Shown one piece after another: positions 33,489-42,121 of a stretch of 64,000 bases of DNA; within the stretch, counting starts at the first letter, position 1; the number at the start of each line of letters is the position of its first letter. The stretch comes from VRUE01 sp963837695 (GTDB taxonomy: Bacteria; Actinomycetota; Thermoleophilia; Solirubrobacterales; 70-9). The DNA lies in contig CAWINZ010000005.1 of assembly GCA_963837695.1 (NCBI GenBank), positions 2,108,001-2,172,000 of the forward strand, given 5' to 3'. A model generated the notes under the pieces. That model worked only from the letters and a program-made list of their open reading frames with translations, searched no databases and was not told where the DNA came from. The translations under genes and the position numbers were made by a program.

Positions 33489-33743
33489 CTAACTTCCGGA
33501 GGCGGCGATGCCCTTGGTCCGCAGCAGCGTCGCCACGGTCTCCGAGGGCTGCGCTCCGTGCTCCAGCCAGTGCTTGGCGCGCTCCTCGTCGAACTCGATC
33601 GTCGAGGGCTCCGTCTGCGGGTTGTAGCGACCGATCGTCTCGATCGTCCGACCGTCACGCGGGGAGCGTTTGTCGGCGACGACGATCCGCCAGATCGGGT
33701 TCTTCTTCGAACCCACCCTTCTGAGTCTTATTCGTACAGCCAT
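33489..33743 (-). CDS. rpsP: Ribosomal protein S16
   Basis: 84 residues with the standard S16 pattern: AVRIRLRRVGSKKNPIWRIV, VADKRSPRDGRTIETIGRYN, then ERAKHWLEHGAQPSETVATL. It is the first gene of the rpsP-khpA-trmD-rplS group and lies 12 bp after ffh. Confidence 0.97.
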   Translation of the reverse strand: MAVRIRLRRVGSKKNPIWRIVVADKRSPRDGRTIETIGRYNPQTEPSTIEFDEERAKHWLEHGAQPSETVATLLRTKGIAASGS

Positions 33744-33755
33744 CGGCCGGGCAGA

Positions 33756-35129
33756 TTAGCGCCTGCGGTACTTCGGGCGCGGAGCGCCGCCCGCTCCGCC
33801 CGCCATCTGGGCGAGCTGCTGCGGGCTGGGCTGCTCGCCGGACATCATCTGCCGCATCATTTTGCGCATCTGGTCGAACTGCTTGACCAGCTGGTTGACC
33901 TGCTGGATCTTGGTCCCGGAGCCATGCGCGATCCGTTTGCGCCGCGAGCCCTTGATGATCGCGGGATTGGCGCGCTCCAGCGGAGTCATCGAGAGGATGA
34001 TCGCCTCGACCCGGTCGAGCTCGCCCTCGTCGACCTCGGCGTTCTTCAGCTGCTTCATCGCCCCCATACCGGGGAGCATCCCGATCAGACCGCTGAGCGG
34101 GCCCATCTTGCGCACCTGGCGCATCTGCTGGAGGAAGTCCTCGAGCGTGAAGCGGTCGCTTTCGATTTTCTTCTGCAGGTCCTCGGCCTGGCGCTCGTCG
34201 ACCTGCTGCTCGGCTTTCTCGATCAGGCTGAGCATGTCCCCCATGCCGAGGATCCGCGAAGCCATGCGGTCGGGGTGGAAGCGATCGAAGGCCTCCAGCT
34301 TCTCGCCGGTCGAGGCGAAGAGGATCGGCTTGCCGGTCACCGCTTTGACCGAGAGCGCGGCGCCACCACGGGCGTCGCCGTCGAGCTTGGTCATCACCAC
34401 GCCATCGAACTCGGCCGCCTCGGCGAACGATTCGGCGACCCCGACGGCATCCTGGCCGGTCATCGCGTCGACAACCAGCAGCACGTCGTGCGGCTTGGTC
34501 CGCTTGCGGATCTTGGCCAGCTCGTCCATCAGGTCGGCGTCGATGTGGAGGCGCCCGGCGGTGTCGACGATCAGCACGTCGCGCTCCTCCTCGCGGGCGC
34601 GCTCCAGCGCCCAGGCGGCGATCTCGACCGGGTCGGCCTCGGTGCCCTGCTCGTAGACGGCCGCGCCGGCGCGCTTGCCGACAGTGACCAGCTGGTCGAC
34701 GGCGGCCGGGCGATAGACGTCACAGGCGGCGAGGGCGACGTTTTTGCCCGACTCGCCGAGATGGCGGGCGAGCTTGGCGCAGGCGGTCGTCTTGCCCGAG
34801 CCCTGCAGCCCGGCCATCAGGATCACCGTCGGGCCATTGGAGGCGAAGGCCAGCTCACGCCCGGTGCCGCCCATCAGCCCGGTCAGCTCCTCGTTGACGA
34901 TCTTGACCACCTGCTGGCCCGGGTCGAGACTCTCCAGCACCTCGGCGCCGAGGCAGCGCTCCTTCAGCGTCTTGGTGAAGGCTTTGACGACCTTGAAGTT
35001 GACGTCGGCCTCGAGCAGAGCGAGGCGGATCTCGCGCATCGCCGCATCGACATCGCCCTCGTTCAGCTTGCCGCGCGAGCGGACATCGGAGAGGGTCGCC
35101 TGGAGGCGGTCTGAGAGCTGGTCGAACAC
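33756..35129 (-). CDS. ffh: Signal recognition particle protein Ffh
   Basis: 457 residues. The N-domain helices are followed by the GTPase: G1 MAGLQGSGKTTACAKLARHL, G3 VLIVDTAGRLHIDADLMDEL, G4-type VVMTKLDGDARGGAALSVKA. A methionine-rich M domain (QMRQVRKMGPLSGLIGMLPG and QFDQMRKMMRQMMSGEQPSP) binds 4.5S RNA and signal sequences. It targets nascent membrane proteins together with FtsY, encoded just upstream. Confidence 0.97.
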   Translation of the reverse strand: MFDQLSDRLQATLSDVRSRGKLNEGDVDAAMREIRLALLEADVNFKVVKAFTKTLKERCLGAEVLESLDPGQQVVKIVNEELTGLMGGTGRELAFASNGPTVILMAGLQGSGKTTACAKLARHLGESGKNVALAACDVYRPAAVDQLVTVGKRAGAAVYEQGTEADPVEIAAWALERAREEERDVLIVDTAGRLHIDADLMDELAKIRKRTKPHDVLLVVDAMTGQDAVGVAESFAEAAEFDGVVMTKLDGDARGGAALSVKAVTGKPILFASTGEKLEAFDRFHPDRMASRILGMGDMLSLIEKAEQQVDERQAEDLQKKIESDRFTLEDFLQQMRQVRKMGPLSGLIGMLPGMGAMKQLKNAEVDEGELDRVEAIILSMTPLERANPAIIKGSRRKRIAHGSGTKIQQVNQLVKQFDQMRKMMRQMMSGEQPSPQQLAQMAGGAGGAPRPKYRRR

Positions 35130-35151
35130 CGCAGCGGAGCTTAGGGGACGA

Positions 35152-36150
35152 CTACTCGGCGAGCAGGGCGCGGGCGAAGTCGGCCGGGTCGAACGGTCGC
35201 AGGTCCTCCAGGGACTCGCCGGTGCCGATCAGTTTCACCGGGATGCCGAGTTCATTGGCGATCGCCAGCACGATCCCGCCCTTTGCGGTGCCGTCGAGCT
35301 TGGTCAGGACAACGCCGTCGACCTCGACCGCTTCGGAGAAGATCTTCGCCTGGCGCAGGCCGTTCTGGCCGGTCGTCGCGTCGATCGAGATCAGCGTCTC
35401 GTGCGGGGCGTCGGGCATCTGCTTGGCGATCACCCGGCGCACCTTGGTCAGCTCGTCCATCAGGTTGCCCTGGGTGTGCAGGCGACCGGCGGTGTCGACG
35501 ATCACCACGTCAGCGCCACGGGCACGGGCGGCGGCAACCGCGTCGAAGGCGACCGCACCGGGGTCGCCGCCCTCCTTCGAGCGGATCAGTTCCGCTCCCG
35601 CCCGCTGCGCCCACTCGGCCAGCTGCTCGGCCGCGGCGGCTCGGTAGGTATCGGCGGCGGCCAGGACGACCGAAAGGCCGAATTCCTTGGAGAGGTGCCA
35701 GGCGAGCTTGCCGATCGTCGTCGTCTTGCCGGTGCCGTTGACACCGACCATCAGCAGCACCGCCGGCTCGCCGCTGAGGTCGATCGGGCCACGACCCCCC
35801 GAGGCGACCTCGGCGAGGATCTCGATCAGGCGCTCGCGGACCGCCTCGCCGTCCGCCGAGACGGCGCCGCTCTCGACCTCTCGCTCGAGCCGCTCGACCA
35901 CCTCGGCGGTGGTGGGCGCACCGGCGTCGGCAAGGATCAGCGCCTCCTCCAACCGCTCCCAGGTCTCCTCGTCGATGCGGTCGAAGAGGCTCGCCGAGAT
36001 CTCCTCGGTCAGCGCCTGGCGGCTTTTCGAGAGGCTCTCGCGCAGGCGGCTGAAGACGCCGCGGCGGCGCTCCTCGCTTTCTGGCTCGGCCGCGGGCAAC
36101 GCCGAGTCGCGCGCGCCGAGATCGAAGATCTCCTGCCAGGAAGTGGGCAT
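35152..36150 (-). CDS. ftsY: Signal recognition particle receptor FtsY
   Basis: 332 residues. A short acidic N-terminus leads to the NG domain: LMVGVNGTGKTTTIGKLAWH, DTYRAAAAEQLAEWAQRAGA, DVVIVDTAGRLHTQGNLMDE, GVVLTKLDGTAKGGIVLAIA and the closing GTGESLEDLRPFDPADFARA. The lack of a long A domain is typical of actinobacteria. It lies 8 bp after smc, giving the smc-ftsY-ffh order. Confidence 0.97.
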   Translation of the reverse strand: MPTSWQEIFDLGARDSALPAAEPESEERRRGVFSRLRESLSKSRQALTEEISASLFDRIDEETWERLEEALILADAGAPTTAEVVERLEREVESGAVSADGEAVRERLIEILAEVASGGRGPIDLSGEPAVLLMVGVNGTGKTTTIGKLAWHLSKEFGLSVVLAAADTYRAAAAEQLAEWAQRAGAELIRSKEGGDPGAVAFDAVAAARARGADVVIVDTAGRLHTQGNLMDELTKVRRVIAKQMPDAPHETLISIDATTGQNGLRQAKIFSEAVEVDGVVLTKLDGTAKGGIVLAIANELGIPVKLIGTGESLEDLRPFDPADFARALLAE

Positions 36151-36158
36151 CGCGCTAT

Positions 36159-38507
36159 CTAAGCTGCTTCGAGCGCCGGAGGTGAGCCGGGGGCGCTGTC
36201 ACCGACACCGCTCTCCACTTCGCGAGGCAGTCGGCGGGAGACGACTTTCGTCACTCCGTCGCCGCCCATGGTGACGCCGTAAAGGACGTCGGCGGCGTCC
36301 ATCGTCCGTTTCTGGTGGGTGACGACGATGAACTGGGCGCGGTCGGAGAAGCGGCGGATCAGCTGCAGGAAGCGGTCGATGTTGGCGTCGTCGAGCGCGG
36401 CCTCGACCTCGTCGAGGATGTAGAAGGGGCACGGCCTTGCCAGGAAGACGGCGAAGACGAAGGCGAGCGCAACCAGCGACTTCTCGCCGCCGGAGAGCAG
36501 CGAGAGCTTGCGGGTCGACTTGCCGGCCGGGGTGACCTCGATCTCGACGCCGAGCTCCTCCCGCTCTTCGTCCTCCTCCCCGTCGCCCTCCTCCTCTGAC
36601 TCGGCCTCCTCGGCGTCGCGGACCGGGTGCAGGCTGACCCGTCGCAGGCGGCCCCGGCCTCCCGGGAAGAGGTGCTCGACCATCTCCTCGAAGTTCTTCG
36701 CGGTTGCCTCGAAGGTCTGCTCGAAGGCGCGCTCGATCTCCGCGTCGATCTCACGGATCAGCGCCTCCAGCTCGCGCATGCCGCGCTCGGTGTCCTCGCG
36801 CTGTGCCTGCAGCGACTCGACGTGCTCGCGGGCCTCCTCGTACTCCTGCTCGGCGAGCGGGTTGACCGGGCCGATCTGGGCGCGGCGACGCTCCAGCCGC
36901 TGCAGACGGCGATCGATGTCGGCCCGCTCCTCGTCGCTGAGAGCCTCCTCCGCGGCCTCGACCTCCTCGCCCAGGCGCTCGGCGATCGAGGCCATCTCCT
37001 TGGCGGCCTCAGCGCGGCGGTCGCCGAGGTGCGCGGCCTCGACCTGCGCCTCGGTGAGCGCGTCCGAGGCGGCTTTCATCTCCACCTGCAGCTCGGACTC
37101 CTGGCGCGAGCACTCGCGCATCTCCTCCGCGATCGCGTCGCCGTCGCCCTCCTCGCCGACCACCTTCGCTTCGATGCGCTCGACCCGGGCGCGGATCGAG
37201 GCCTCTGCCGCGCCGGCCGCGGTCGCGGCGGCGCGAACGTCGTCGAGCAGCGCCTCGCCGGCGGCGACCCGCTCGCGCAAGGCCTCACGGTGGCGCTCGC
37301 CGAGCAGGCCCTCGGCGCGGCGGGCGTGCCTCGCGGCGCGCTCGGCGCCGGCCTGGACGTCGCCCAGCGCCGCCTCACGCTCGGACTCGGCGGCATCGGT
37401 GGAACGCGCCTGCTCCAGGCCACCGACCGCGCCGGTCAGCCCGGCGTCGATCTCGGCCAGCTCCTCCTCGAGCTTGCGGGCGCGCTCGGCCGGCGCCCCT
37501 TCGGCCGAGCCGAGGTCAAGGGTGAGCGGCCCGAACTCTGCCCGCAATCCCTCAAGCGCGGCCGCCAGCTCCGTCTCACGATCGCCGAGCCCGGCGGCGC
37601 GCACGGCGACTCGCTGCTGCTCGCCACGCAGTTTGGTCAGCAAACCCCATGCCTGGGTGCGCTCGCGATCGCGAGCAGCGAAGCGCTCCTCAGCCGCACG
37701 GCGGCGCCCGCTCACCTCGGCCAGCCGCTTCTCGACCTCCGTCCGCTTGGCTCGCGCCTTCTCGGCGGCACGCTCGGCCGCTTCGGCTCGATCCTTGCCG
37801 AAGCGCAGTTCCTCGGCGACCAGGCGGCCGCGCAGCTCCAGCTCCTCGCGCTCGATCCGGGCGCCCAGCTCGGCCGCCTGCGCCTGCCGCTTCAACGGTC
37901 GCAACCGCGCCCGCGCCTCACGCTCGAGGTCGAGGGCACGGTCGAGGTTGTCGCGCGCGGCGCGCAGCTTCAGCTCAGCGCGGCGGCGGCGCTTGCGGTG
38001 CTTGCCAAGACCGGCCGCCTCCTCGACCAGCAGCCGTCGCTCGCGCGGTTTGGAGTGGATGATCGACTCGACCCGGCCCTGGCTGATCACCGAGTGCATC
38101 TCGCGGCCGAGGTTGGCGTCGGAGAGGATCTCGACCACATCGACGAGACGGCAACGGGCGCCGTTGAGCCGGTAGACGCCGTCACCGGAGCGGTCGAGTG
38201 TGCGCTGGATCGCGATCTCGGAGAGTTCGGTCGCGGCGCGGCCTTCGGAGTTGTCGATCACGACCTCGACCTCGGCGGCGCGCCGCCGGCCGACGCCCTC
38301 GCCGCCTGCCGAGATCACATCCTGCATCGAGGCGCCGCGAATCGCGCCGGGGCTCTGCTCGCCGAGCGCCCAGAGCACGGCGTCGGTGATGTTCGACTTG
38401 CCGGAGCCGTTCGGGCCGACGATCACGCTGACGCCTGGAGAGAACTCCAGCTTGGTGCGCGCGGGGAACGACTTGAACCCCTTCATCTCGATCGATCTCA
38501 GATACAT
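36159..38507 (-). CDS. smc: SMC-family chromosome segregation ATPase, short and hingeless
   Basis: 782 residues; housekeeping SMC proteins are usually near 1,150-1,200. The N-terminal head is complete (MYLRSIEMKGFKSFPARTKL, Walker A IVGPNGSGKSNITDAVLWAL, then SVISQGRVESI), as is the C-terminal head (signature LSLLSGGEKSLVALAFVFAV, Walker B FYILDEVEAALDDANIDRFL). Between them are Ala/Glu/Arg-rich coiled coils. I find no hinge domain in the middle (around residues 320-480), only more coiled coil. An acidic insert (EEAESEEEGDGEEDEEREEL) interrupts the C-terminal head. It occupies the usual smc position between rnc and ftsY. Confidence 0.9.
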   Translation of the reverse strand: MYLRSIEMKGFKSFPARTKLEFSPGVSVIVGPNGSGKSNITDAVLWALGEQSPGAIRGASMQDVISAGGEGVGRRRAAEVEVVIDNSEGRAATELSEIAIQRTLDRSGDGVYRLNGARCRLVDVVEILSDANLGREMHSVISQGRVESIIHSKPRERRLLVEEAAGLGKHRKRRRRAELKLRAARDNLDRALDLEREARARLRPLKRQAQAAELGARIEREELELRGRLVAEELRFGKDRAEAAERAAEKARAKRTEVEKRLAEVSGRRRAAEERFAARDRERTQAWGLLTKLRGEQQRVAVRAAGLGDRETELAAALEGLRAEFGPLTLDLGSAEGAPAERARKLEEELAEIDAGLTGAVGGLEQARSTDAAESEREAALGDVQAGAERAARHARRAEGLLGERHREALRERVAAGEALLDDVRAAATAAGAAEASIRARVERIEAKVVGEEGDGDAIAEEMRECSRQESELQVEMKAASDALTEAQVEAAHLGDRRAEAAKEMASIAERLGEEVEAAEEALSDEERADIDRRLQRLERRRAQIGPVNPLAEQEYEEAREHVESLQAQREDTERGMRELEALIREIDAEIERAFEQTFEATAKNFEEMVEHLFPGGRGRLRRVSLHPVRDAEEAESEEEGDGEEDEEREELGVEIEVTPAGKSTRKLSLLSGGEKSLVALAFVFAVFLARPCPFYILDEVEAALDDANIDRFLQLIRRFSDRAQFIVVTHQKRTMDAADVLYGVTMGGDGVTKVVSRRLPREVESGVGDSAPGSPPALEAA

Positions 38508-38552
38508 CTCTCGTCCTCGGTCCGGAAGGCTGGCGTTTGCATCGGACGCTCC

Positions 38553-39227
38553 CTACCCTTGAAGGTGCTTCAAAGCCTCTTCAGCCGCAGCCTTCTCCGC
38601 CGCCTTCTTGCTCCGTCCGGCCCCGGTTCCCACGCTTTTGCCGTCTACGGTCGCCTCCACCTCGAAGGTCCGCCGGTGCGCCGGGCCCGATTCGCCGATC
38701 ACGACATAGGTTACGTGCGCCCGCCGCCGCGCGAGCAGCTCCTGCAGCGCCGACTTCGCATCTCCCGGAGCTTCGACGGCCTGTTCGATCTGGGCCCCGA
38801 AGGCGGCCCCGACGGCGGTGGCGACACGATCGAAGCCGAAGGCGACGAAGCAGGCGCCGATCAGCGCCTCGGTCACCTCCGGGAGCGGCCGTGAGCCGGC
38901 CAGCAGGACCTTGGCCGGGATCGCCTCCTCGGCATCCGGTTCGGCCCCCTCCAGCATGGCCGGCACGCCCAGCTCGCGCCCCACCTCGGCGCAGGCGACA
39001 CCGCTGACCGTCTGGTTGTGGATCTTGGTCAGGCCGCCGGCGTCCACGTCGGGGAATCGCTCATGGATGCCGGCGGCGACAGCGAGGGCAAGCACGCTGT
39101 CGCCGAGATAGGCGAGCCGCTCGTAGGACCGGGGCGACTCCTCGGTCCACGAGGAATGTGTAAGGGCGCAGCGCCGCAGGTCCTCGGGAAGCTCGGCGAC
39201 GAGCTCGGCGAGCGCCTCGGCACTCAC
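38553..39227 (-). CDS. rnc: Ribonuclease III
   Basis: 224 residues with a catalytic domain and C-terminal dsRBD (KSALQELLARRRAHVTYVVI and AGRSKKAAEKAAAEEALKHL). The signature box reads YERLAYLGDSVLALAV, where most enzymes have ERLEFLGD, so the second Glu is Ala. The second metal box reads PEVTEALIGACF, with Glu where Asp is normal. Other features and the position between acpP and smc are canonical. It processes rRNA and dsRNA. The start overlaps the acpP stop (ATGA). Confidence 0.9.
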   Translation of the reverse strand: MSAEALAELVAELPEDLRRCALTHSSWTEESPRSYERLAYLGDSVLALAVAAGIHERFPDVDAGGLTKIHNQTVSGVACAEVGRELGVPAMLEGAEPDAEEAIPAKVLLAGSRPLPEVTEALIGACFVAFGFDRVATAVGAAFGAQIEQAVEAPGDAKSALQELLARRRAHVTYVVIGESGPAHRRTFEVEATVDGKSVGTGAGRSKKAAEKAAAEEALKHLQG

Positions 39228-39469
39228 GCCGGGGCGTGCTCCACGACAAACGCCACCGCGTCGCCCACCGTCTCGATCCGCGCCGCCTGCTGCTCGGAAA
39301 CGGAGATCCCGTAGTGGTCCTCCAGCTCCATCACCAGCTCGTAGAGGTCGAGCGAGTCGGCATCGAGGTCCTGCTTGAAGCGGGTCGCCTCGGCGATCTT
39401 CGCCGGGTCGACCTCGAGCTCCTCGGCGAGGTGGTCGCGGACCAGATTGAACACGTCATCGCGTTGCAT
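39224..39469 (-). CDS. acpP: Acyl carrier protein
   Basis: 81 residues. The 4'-phosphopantetheine site is in DLDADSLDLYELVMELEDHY (DSLD with the modified Ser). It carries fatty-acyl intermediates. The order plsX-acpP-rnc-smc is conserved widely. Confidence 0.96.
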   Translation of the reverse strand: MQRDDVFNLVRDHLAEELEVDPAKIAEATRFKQDLDADSLDLYELVMELEDHYGISVSEQQAARIETVGDAVAFVVEHAPA

Positions 39470-39481
39470 CCGAGCTTCCTA

Positions 39482-40504
39482 TCACGCGCCCGCGTCAGCC
39501 GCGAGAGCGCCCCGGCCGGCGCCGCCCTCGGCGAGCAGGGCCGCGGTGCGATCCACCGCGCCGACCTCGACGCAGCGTGCCGCCAGGCGCACGGAGTTGG
39601 CTATCCCCTCGGGACCGGCGCTGCCGTGCCCGACCACGGCGATGCCGCGCAATCCGAGCAGGATCGCTCCACCGGTCGTGTCGGGGTGCAGCTCGCGGCG
39701 CAGGCCGCCAAGAGCGGGACGCATCAGCAACCCGCCAAGCGCGGCGAGTGGGTTGGCCCGCGCCGCACTGCGGATGGCGCCGGTCACGGTCTTGGCCGTC
39801 CCCTCCATCAGCTTCAGCGAGACATTGCCGGTGAAGCCGTCGGTTACGACGACGTCGGCCTTGCCGCCTGGCAGGTCGGCCCCCTCGACGTTGCCGATGA
39901 AATCGATCCCGGGGGCCTCGGCGAGCAGGGCGTGTGCGGCAACCACTTCCTCCCGCCCCTTACCGGCCTCCTCGCCGACGGAGAGCAGGCCGACGCGGGG
40001 CCGCGCCGCGCCGAGGACCGCCTCGCTGAAGGCGGCGCCGAGGAAGGCGAACTGGACCAGGTGCTGAGCACGCACCTCGACGTTGGCGCCGACGTCGAGG
40101 AAGAGCACCGGCTTGCCGGGAACGGGCAGCCGCACGGCCAGCGCCGGTCGCTGCACGCCGCGCAGGCGGCGCAGACCGAAGGTGGCCGCGGCCATCGTCG
40201 CTCCGGTCGAGCCGTGGCTGACGATCGCGTCCGCGTCGCCCTCGGCGACGTCGCGCGCCGCCCGCACGACCGAGGCCTCCTTCTTGGCCCGCACGGCAGG
40301 CACCGGGTCCTCCTCGTTGCCGATCCACTCCGTCGTCGGGACCACCTCGATCCCGTCCACACCGTCGAGCCCAAGCTCATCGGGCGGTCCGAAGACGCGC
40401 AGGCGAATCCCGTCCGCAGCGGCCATCCTGGCGCCCTCGGCCAATACACCGAAGCCCTGCTCGGCGCCGAAGCCGTCGAGGGCGACGGTCACGCCGTCGG
40501 CCAT
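39482..40504 (-). CDS. plsX: Phosphate acyltransferase PlsX
   Basis: 340 residues. VALDGFGAEQGFGVLAEGAR replaces the more common DAMGGD start. SHGSTGATMAAATFGLRRLR, RLPVPGKPVLFLDVGANVEV, GFTGNVSLKLMEGTAKTVTG and GGAILLGLRGIAVVGHGSAG are typical. It converts acyl-ACP to acyl-phosphate for phospholipid synthesis. It lies 3 bp after rpmF in the same direction. Confidence 0.94.
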   Translation of the reverse strand: MADGVTVALDGFGAEQGFGVLAEGARMAAADGIRLRVFGPPDELGLDGVDGIEVVPTTEWIGNEEDPVPAVRAKKEASVVRAARDVAEGDADAIVSHGSTGATMAAATFGLRRLRGVQRPALAVRLPVPGKPVLFLDVGANVEVRAQHLVQFAFLGAAFSEAVLGAARPRVGLLSVGEEAGKGREEVVAAHALLAEAPGIDFIGNVEGADLPGGKADVVVTDGFTGNVSLKLMEGTAKTVTGAIRSAARANPLAALGGLLMRPALGGLRRELHPDTTGGAILLGLRGIAVVGHGSAGPEGIANSVRLAARCVEVGAVDRTAALLAEGGAGRGALAADAGA

Positions 40505-40507
40505 CGT

Positions 40508-40720
40508 CTACTCGGTGTCGGGTGCCGGCGCGGCCGGGTCGATGATCGAGTGCTCGATCACCTCACGACCCTTGTAAGTGCCACAGGTCGGGCAGACCCG
40601 GTGCGGCAGCCGCGGGCTGTGGCAGCGCGGGCAATTGTTCAGCCGCGCCTTTCCAGCTTTGTGATTAGCACGACGCTTATCGCGGCGCTGCCGGGACGTT
40701 CTCTTCTTCGGGACGGCCAT
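40508..40720 (-). CDS. rpmF: Ribosomal protein L32
   Basis: 70 residues from the ATG at 40720 (MAVPKKRTSRQRRDKRRANH). The zinc ribbon is NCPRCHSPRLPHRVCPTCGT. The open frame continues upstream into the family A palindrome but is not coding there. Normally yceD lies just upstream on the same strand; here it is 0.7 kb away and inverted. Confidence 0.96.
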   Translation of the reverse strand: MAVPKKRTSRQRRDKRRANHKAGKARLNNCPRCHSPRLPHRVCPTCGTYKGREVIEHSIIDPAAPAPDTE

Positions 40721-40750
40721 GAGTCGCGGAATGGTAGCGGGTGCCACGAA

Positions 40751-40874
40751 AGAGGGGGTCGGGTGTCCCTCTCGCGCAGCGGCGTCCTGTTTTTCGCCCC
40801 AGTCGCGTTCGCGGACAGCCGAAAGCGCAACAGGCGAAAAACCCAGCAAGCGAGAGGGACACCCGACCCCCTCT
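40751..40874. repeat. Palindromic repeat family A, copy 1 (intergenic)
   Basis: Perfect 25-bp inverted arms (40751-40775 and 40850-40874) around a core with CGCAGCGGCGTCCTG, TTTTTCGC, a 36-bp variable middle containing GGACAGCCG, GCGAAAAA and CCCAGCAAGCG. Read on the plus strand, one frame is open throughout (VPLAQRRPVFRPSRVRGQPK). That frame matches the peptides encoded by the copies inside recG and ribD. It lies 30 bp upstream of the rpmF start codon. Confidence 0.85.
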
Positions 40875-40892
40875 CCCACCAAGTTCGCGCTC

Positions 40893-41387
40893 TCAGTACG
40901 TCGCTCTTACCACCGCAAGATCGTCAGCTTGCCAGACAACCTGGCCACCGCTCCACCTCGTGAGCTTGTCCAACTCGTCATCTTTGAAGACATCGCCGAT
41001 GACCAGGGAGCGGGAGTGGTCTTTCACGCGGCGGAAGAGAGCTTGCTTTTGCTCGTCGGTCAGGTCGTTGACCGAGAGGACTGAGATGACCAGGTCCCAG
41101 GGGCCGTCCGGAAGCGGATCCTCCATGCGGGCGAGCTGTACGTCGTCGTAGCTCTGGCGGGCGCGGAAGACCATGTCGGGGCTGGAGTCGAGCCCGACCA
41201 CCCAGCTGTCGGGATAGGCCTCGATCAGGCGACGGGTCGTTTCGCCGGTCCCCATCCCCAGCTCCAGGACCCGCTCGGGCGGGAAGGGGATCGCGGCGAT
41301 CGCCTGCTCCTGCAGGTCGTCGTAGCGCGGGAGCTCGGAGCGGATCCGCTCCAGATACTCGTCGGGTGTCCAGTCGAATTGACCCAT
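40893..41387 (-). CDS. Class I SAM-dependent methyltransferase
   Basis: 164 residues. Motif I VLELGMGTGETTRRLIEAYP and VVGLDSSPDMVFRARQSYDD, then DLVISVLSVNDLTDEQKQAL, then LVIGDVFKDD. It is a compact Rossmann methyltransferase without a substrate-specific domain, so the substrate cannot be assigned. It lies between the two intergenic family A palindromes, next to a divergently transcribed yceD. Confidence 0.85.
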   Translation of the reverse strand: MGQFDWTPDEYLERIRSELPRYDDLQEQAIAAIPFPPERVLELGMGTGETTRRLIEAYPDSWVVGLDSSPDMVFRARQSYDDVQLARMEDPLPDGPWDLVISVLSVNDLTDEQKQALFRRVKDHSRSLVIGDVFKDDELDKLTRWSGGQVVWQADDLAVVRATY

Positions 41388-41442
41388 TTCGTAATCTCGT
41401 TATGAGGGTGCCATCGTAAGCGGCGGGGCGGAGGAGCCGGCA

Positions 41443-41967
41443 GTGGCCAAAACGGACAGCACGATCATCGACCTTGCTCGCCTCTCGCTCGCCCATGGCG
41501 AGGGGGCCCGCTTCGACGTTCCGGTGCGCCTCGAACCGCTGGAGTTGGGCGGGCAGACCTACGTTCCGCCCGGGGATGCCGTCGAGGCGAGGCTCGACCT
41601 TTCCCGGCCGAGCAACGGCTACGCCTTCAGGCTGCGCTTCCCGCTCCGAGTCGACGGCCCGTGCGTCCGCTGCCTCGAGGACGCCGGCGTGCAGACCGAG
41701 GTCGACGCTCGCGAGGTGGACCAGTCCGACACCGACGACGAGGAGCTGCGCAGTCCCTACGTCGTCGAAGACAAACTGGACCTCGGCCGCTGGGCCCACG
41801 ACGCAGCGATCCTGGCCCTACCGTCCCGCATCCTCTGCCGCCCCGACTGCGCCGGCCTCTGCCCAACCTGCGGCGAATCCCTAAACGACGCCAACCCCGA
41901 GGACCACAAGCACAGCACCAGCGGCGACCCGAGGTGGAGCAAACTCAAGGAGCTAAAGCTCGAGTAG
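41443..41967 (+). CDS. yceD: YceD/DUF177-family protein
   Basis: 174 residues, GTG start. RLRFPLRVDGPCVRCLEDAG and VVEDKLDLGRWAHDAAILAL lead to the conserved RPDCAGLCPTCGESLNDANP cysteine motif. YceD proteins are linked to rRNA accumulation and nearly always precede rpmF in an operon. Here it is on the opposite strand to rpmF, with the methyltransferase and palindrome copy 1 between them. Palindrome copy 2 starts 14 bp after its stop. Confidence 0.9.
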   Translation: MAKTDSTIIDLARLSLAHGEGARFDVPVRLEPLELGGQTYVPPGDAVEARLDLSRPSNGYAFRLRFPLRVDGPCVRCLEDAGVQTEVDAREVDQSDTDDEELRSPYVVEDKLDLGRWAHDAAILALPSRILCRPDCAGLCPTCGESLNDANPEDHKHSTSGDPRWSKLKELKLE

Positions 41968-41981
41968 GAGAGGCATGTCGC

Positions 41982-42109
41982 GAAGAGGGGGTCGGGTGTC
42001 CCTCACGCGCAGCGGCGTCCTGTTTTTCGCCCCAGCCGCACTCACGGACAGCCGCAGGCGCGCCTGGCGAAAAACCCAGCAAGCGAGAGGGACACCCGAG
42101 CCCCTCTTC
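41982..42109. repeat. Palindromic repeat family A, copy 2 (intergenic)
   Basis: 27-bp inverted arms with two mismatches (41982-42008 and 42083-42109) around the same core, in the same orientation as copy 1: CGCAGCGGCGTCCTG, TTTTTCGC, 36-bp middle with GGACAGCCG, then CGAAAAACCCAGCAAGCG. The plus-strand frame is open (VPHAQRRPVFRPSRTHGQPQ). It lies between the convergent yceD and sepIVA-like genes. Confidence 0.85.
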
Positions 42110-42121
42110 CTGACACCGCGA

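Noticed and set aside
40741..41151. Open reading frames running through the intergenic palindromes, e.g. 40741-41151 plus strand and 40508-40882 minus strand
   Set aside because: They are produced by the GC-rich palindrome itself. The only supported gene here on the minus strand is rpmF, starting at 40720. I treat the shared peptide frame as a property of the repeat, not as a separate gene.
40751..42109. CRISPR array
   Set aside because: Repeats are few, dispersed, long and palindromic, without regular spacers or cas genes.
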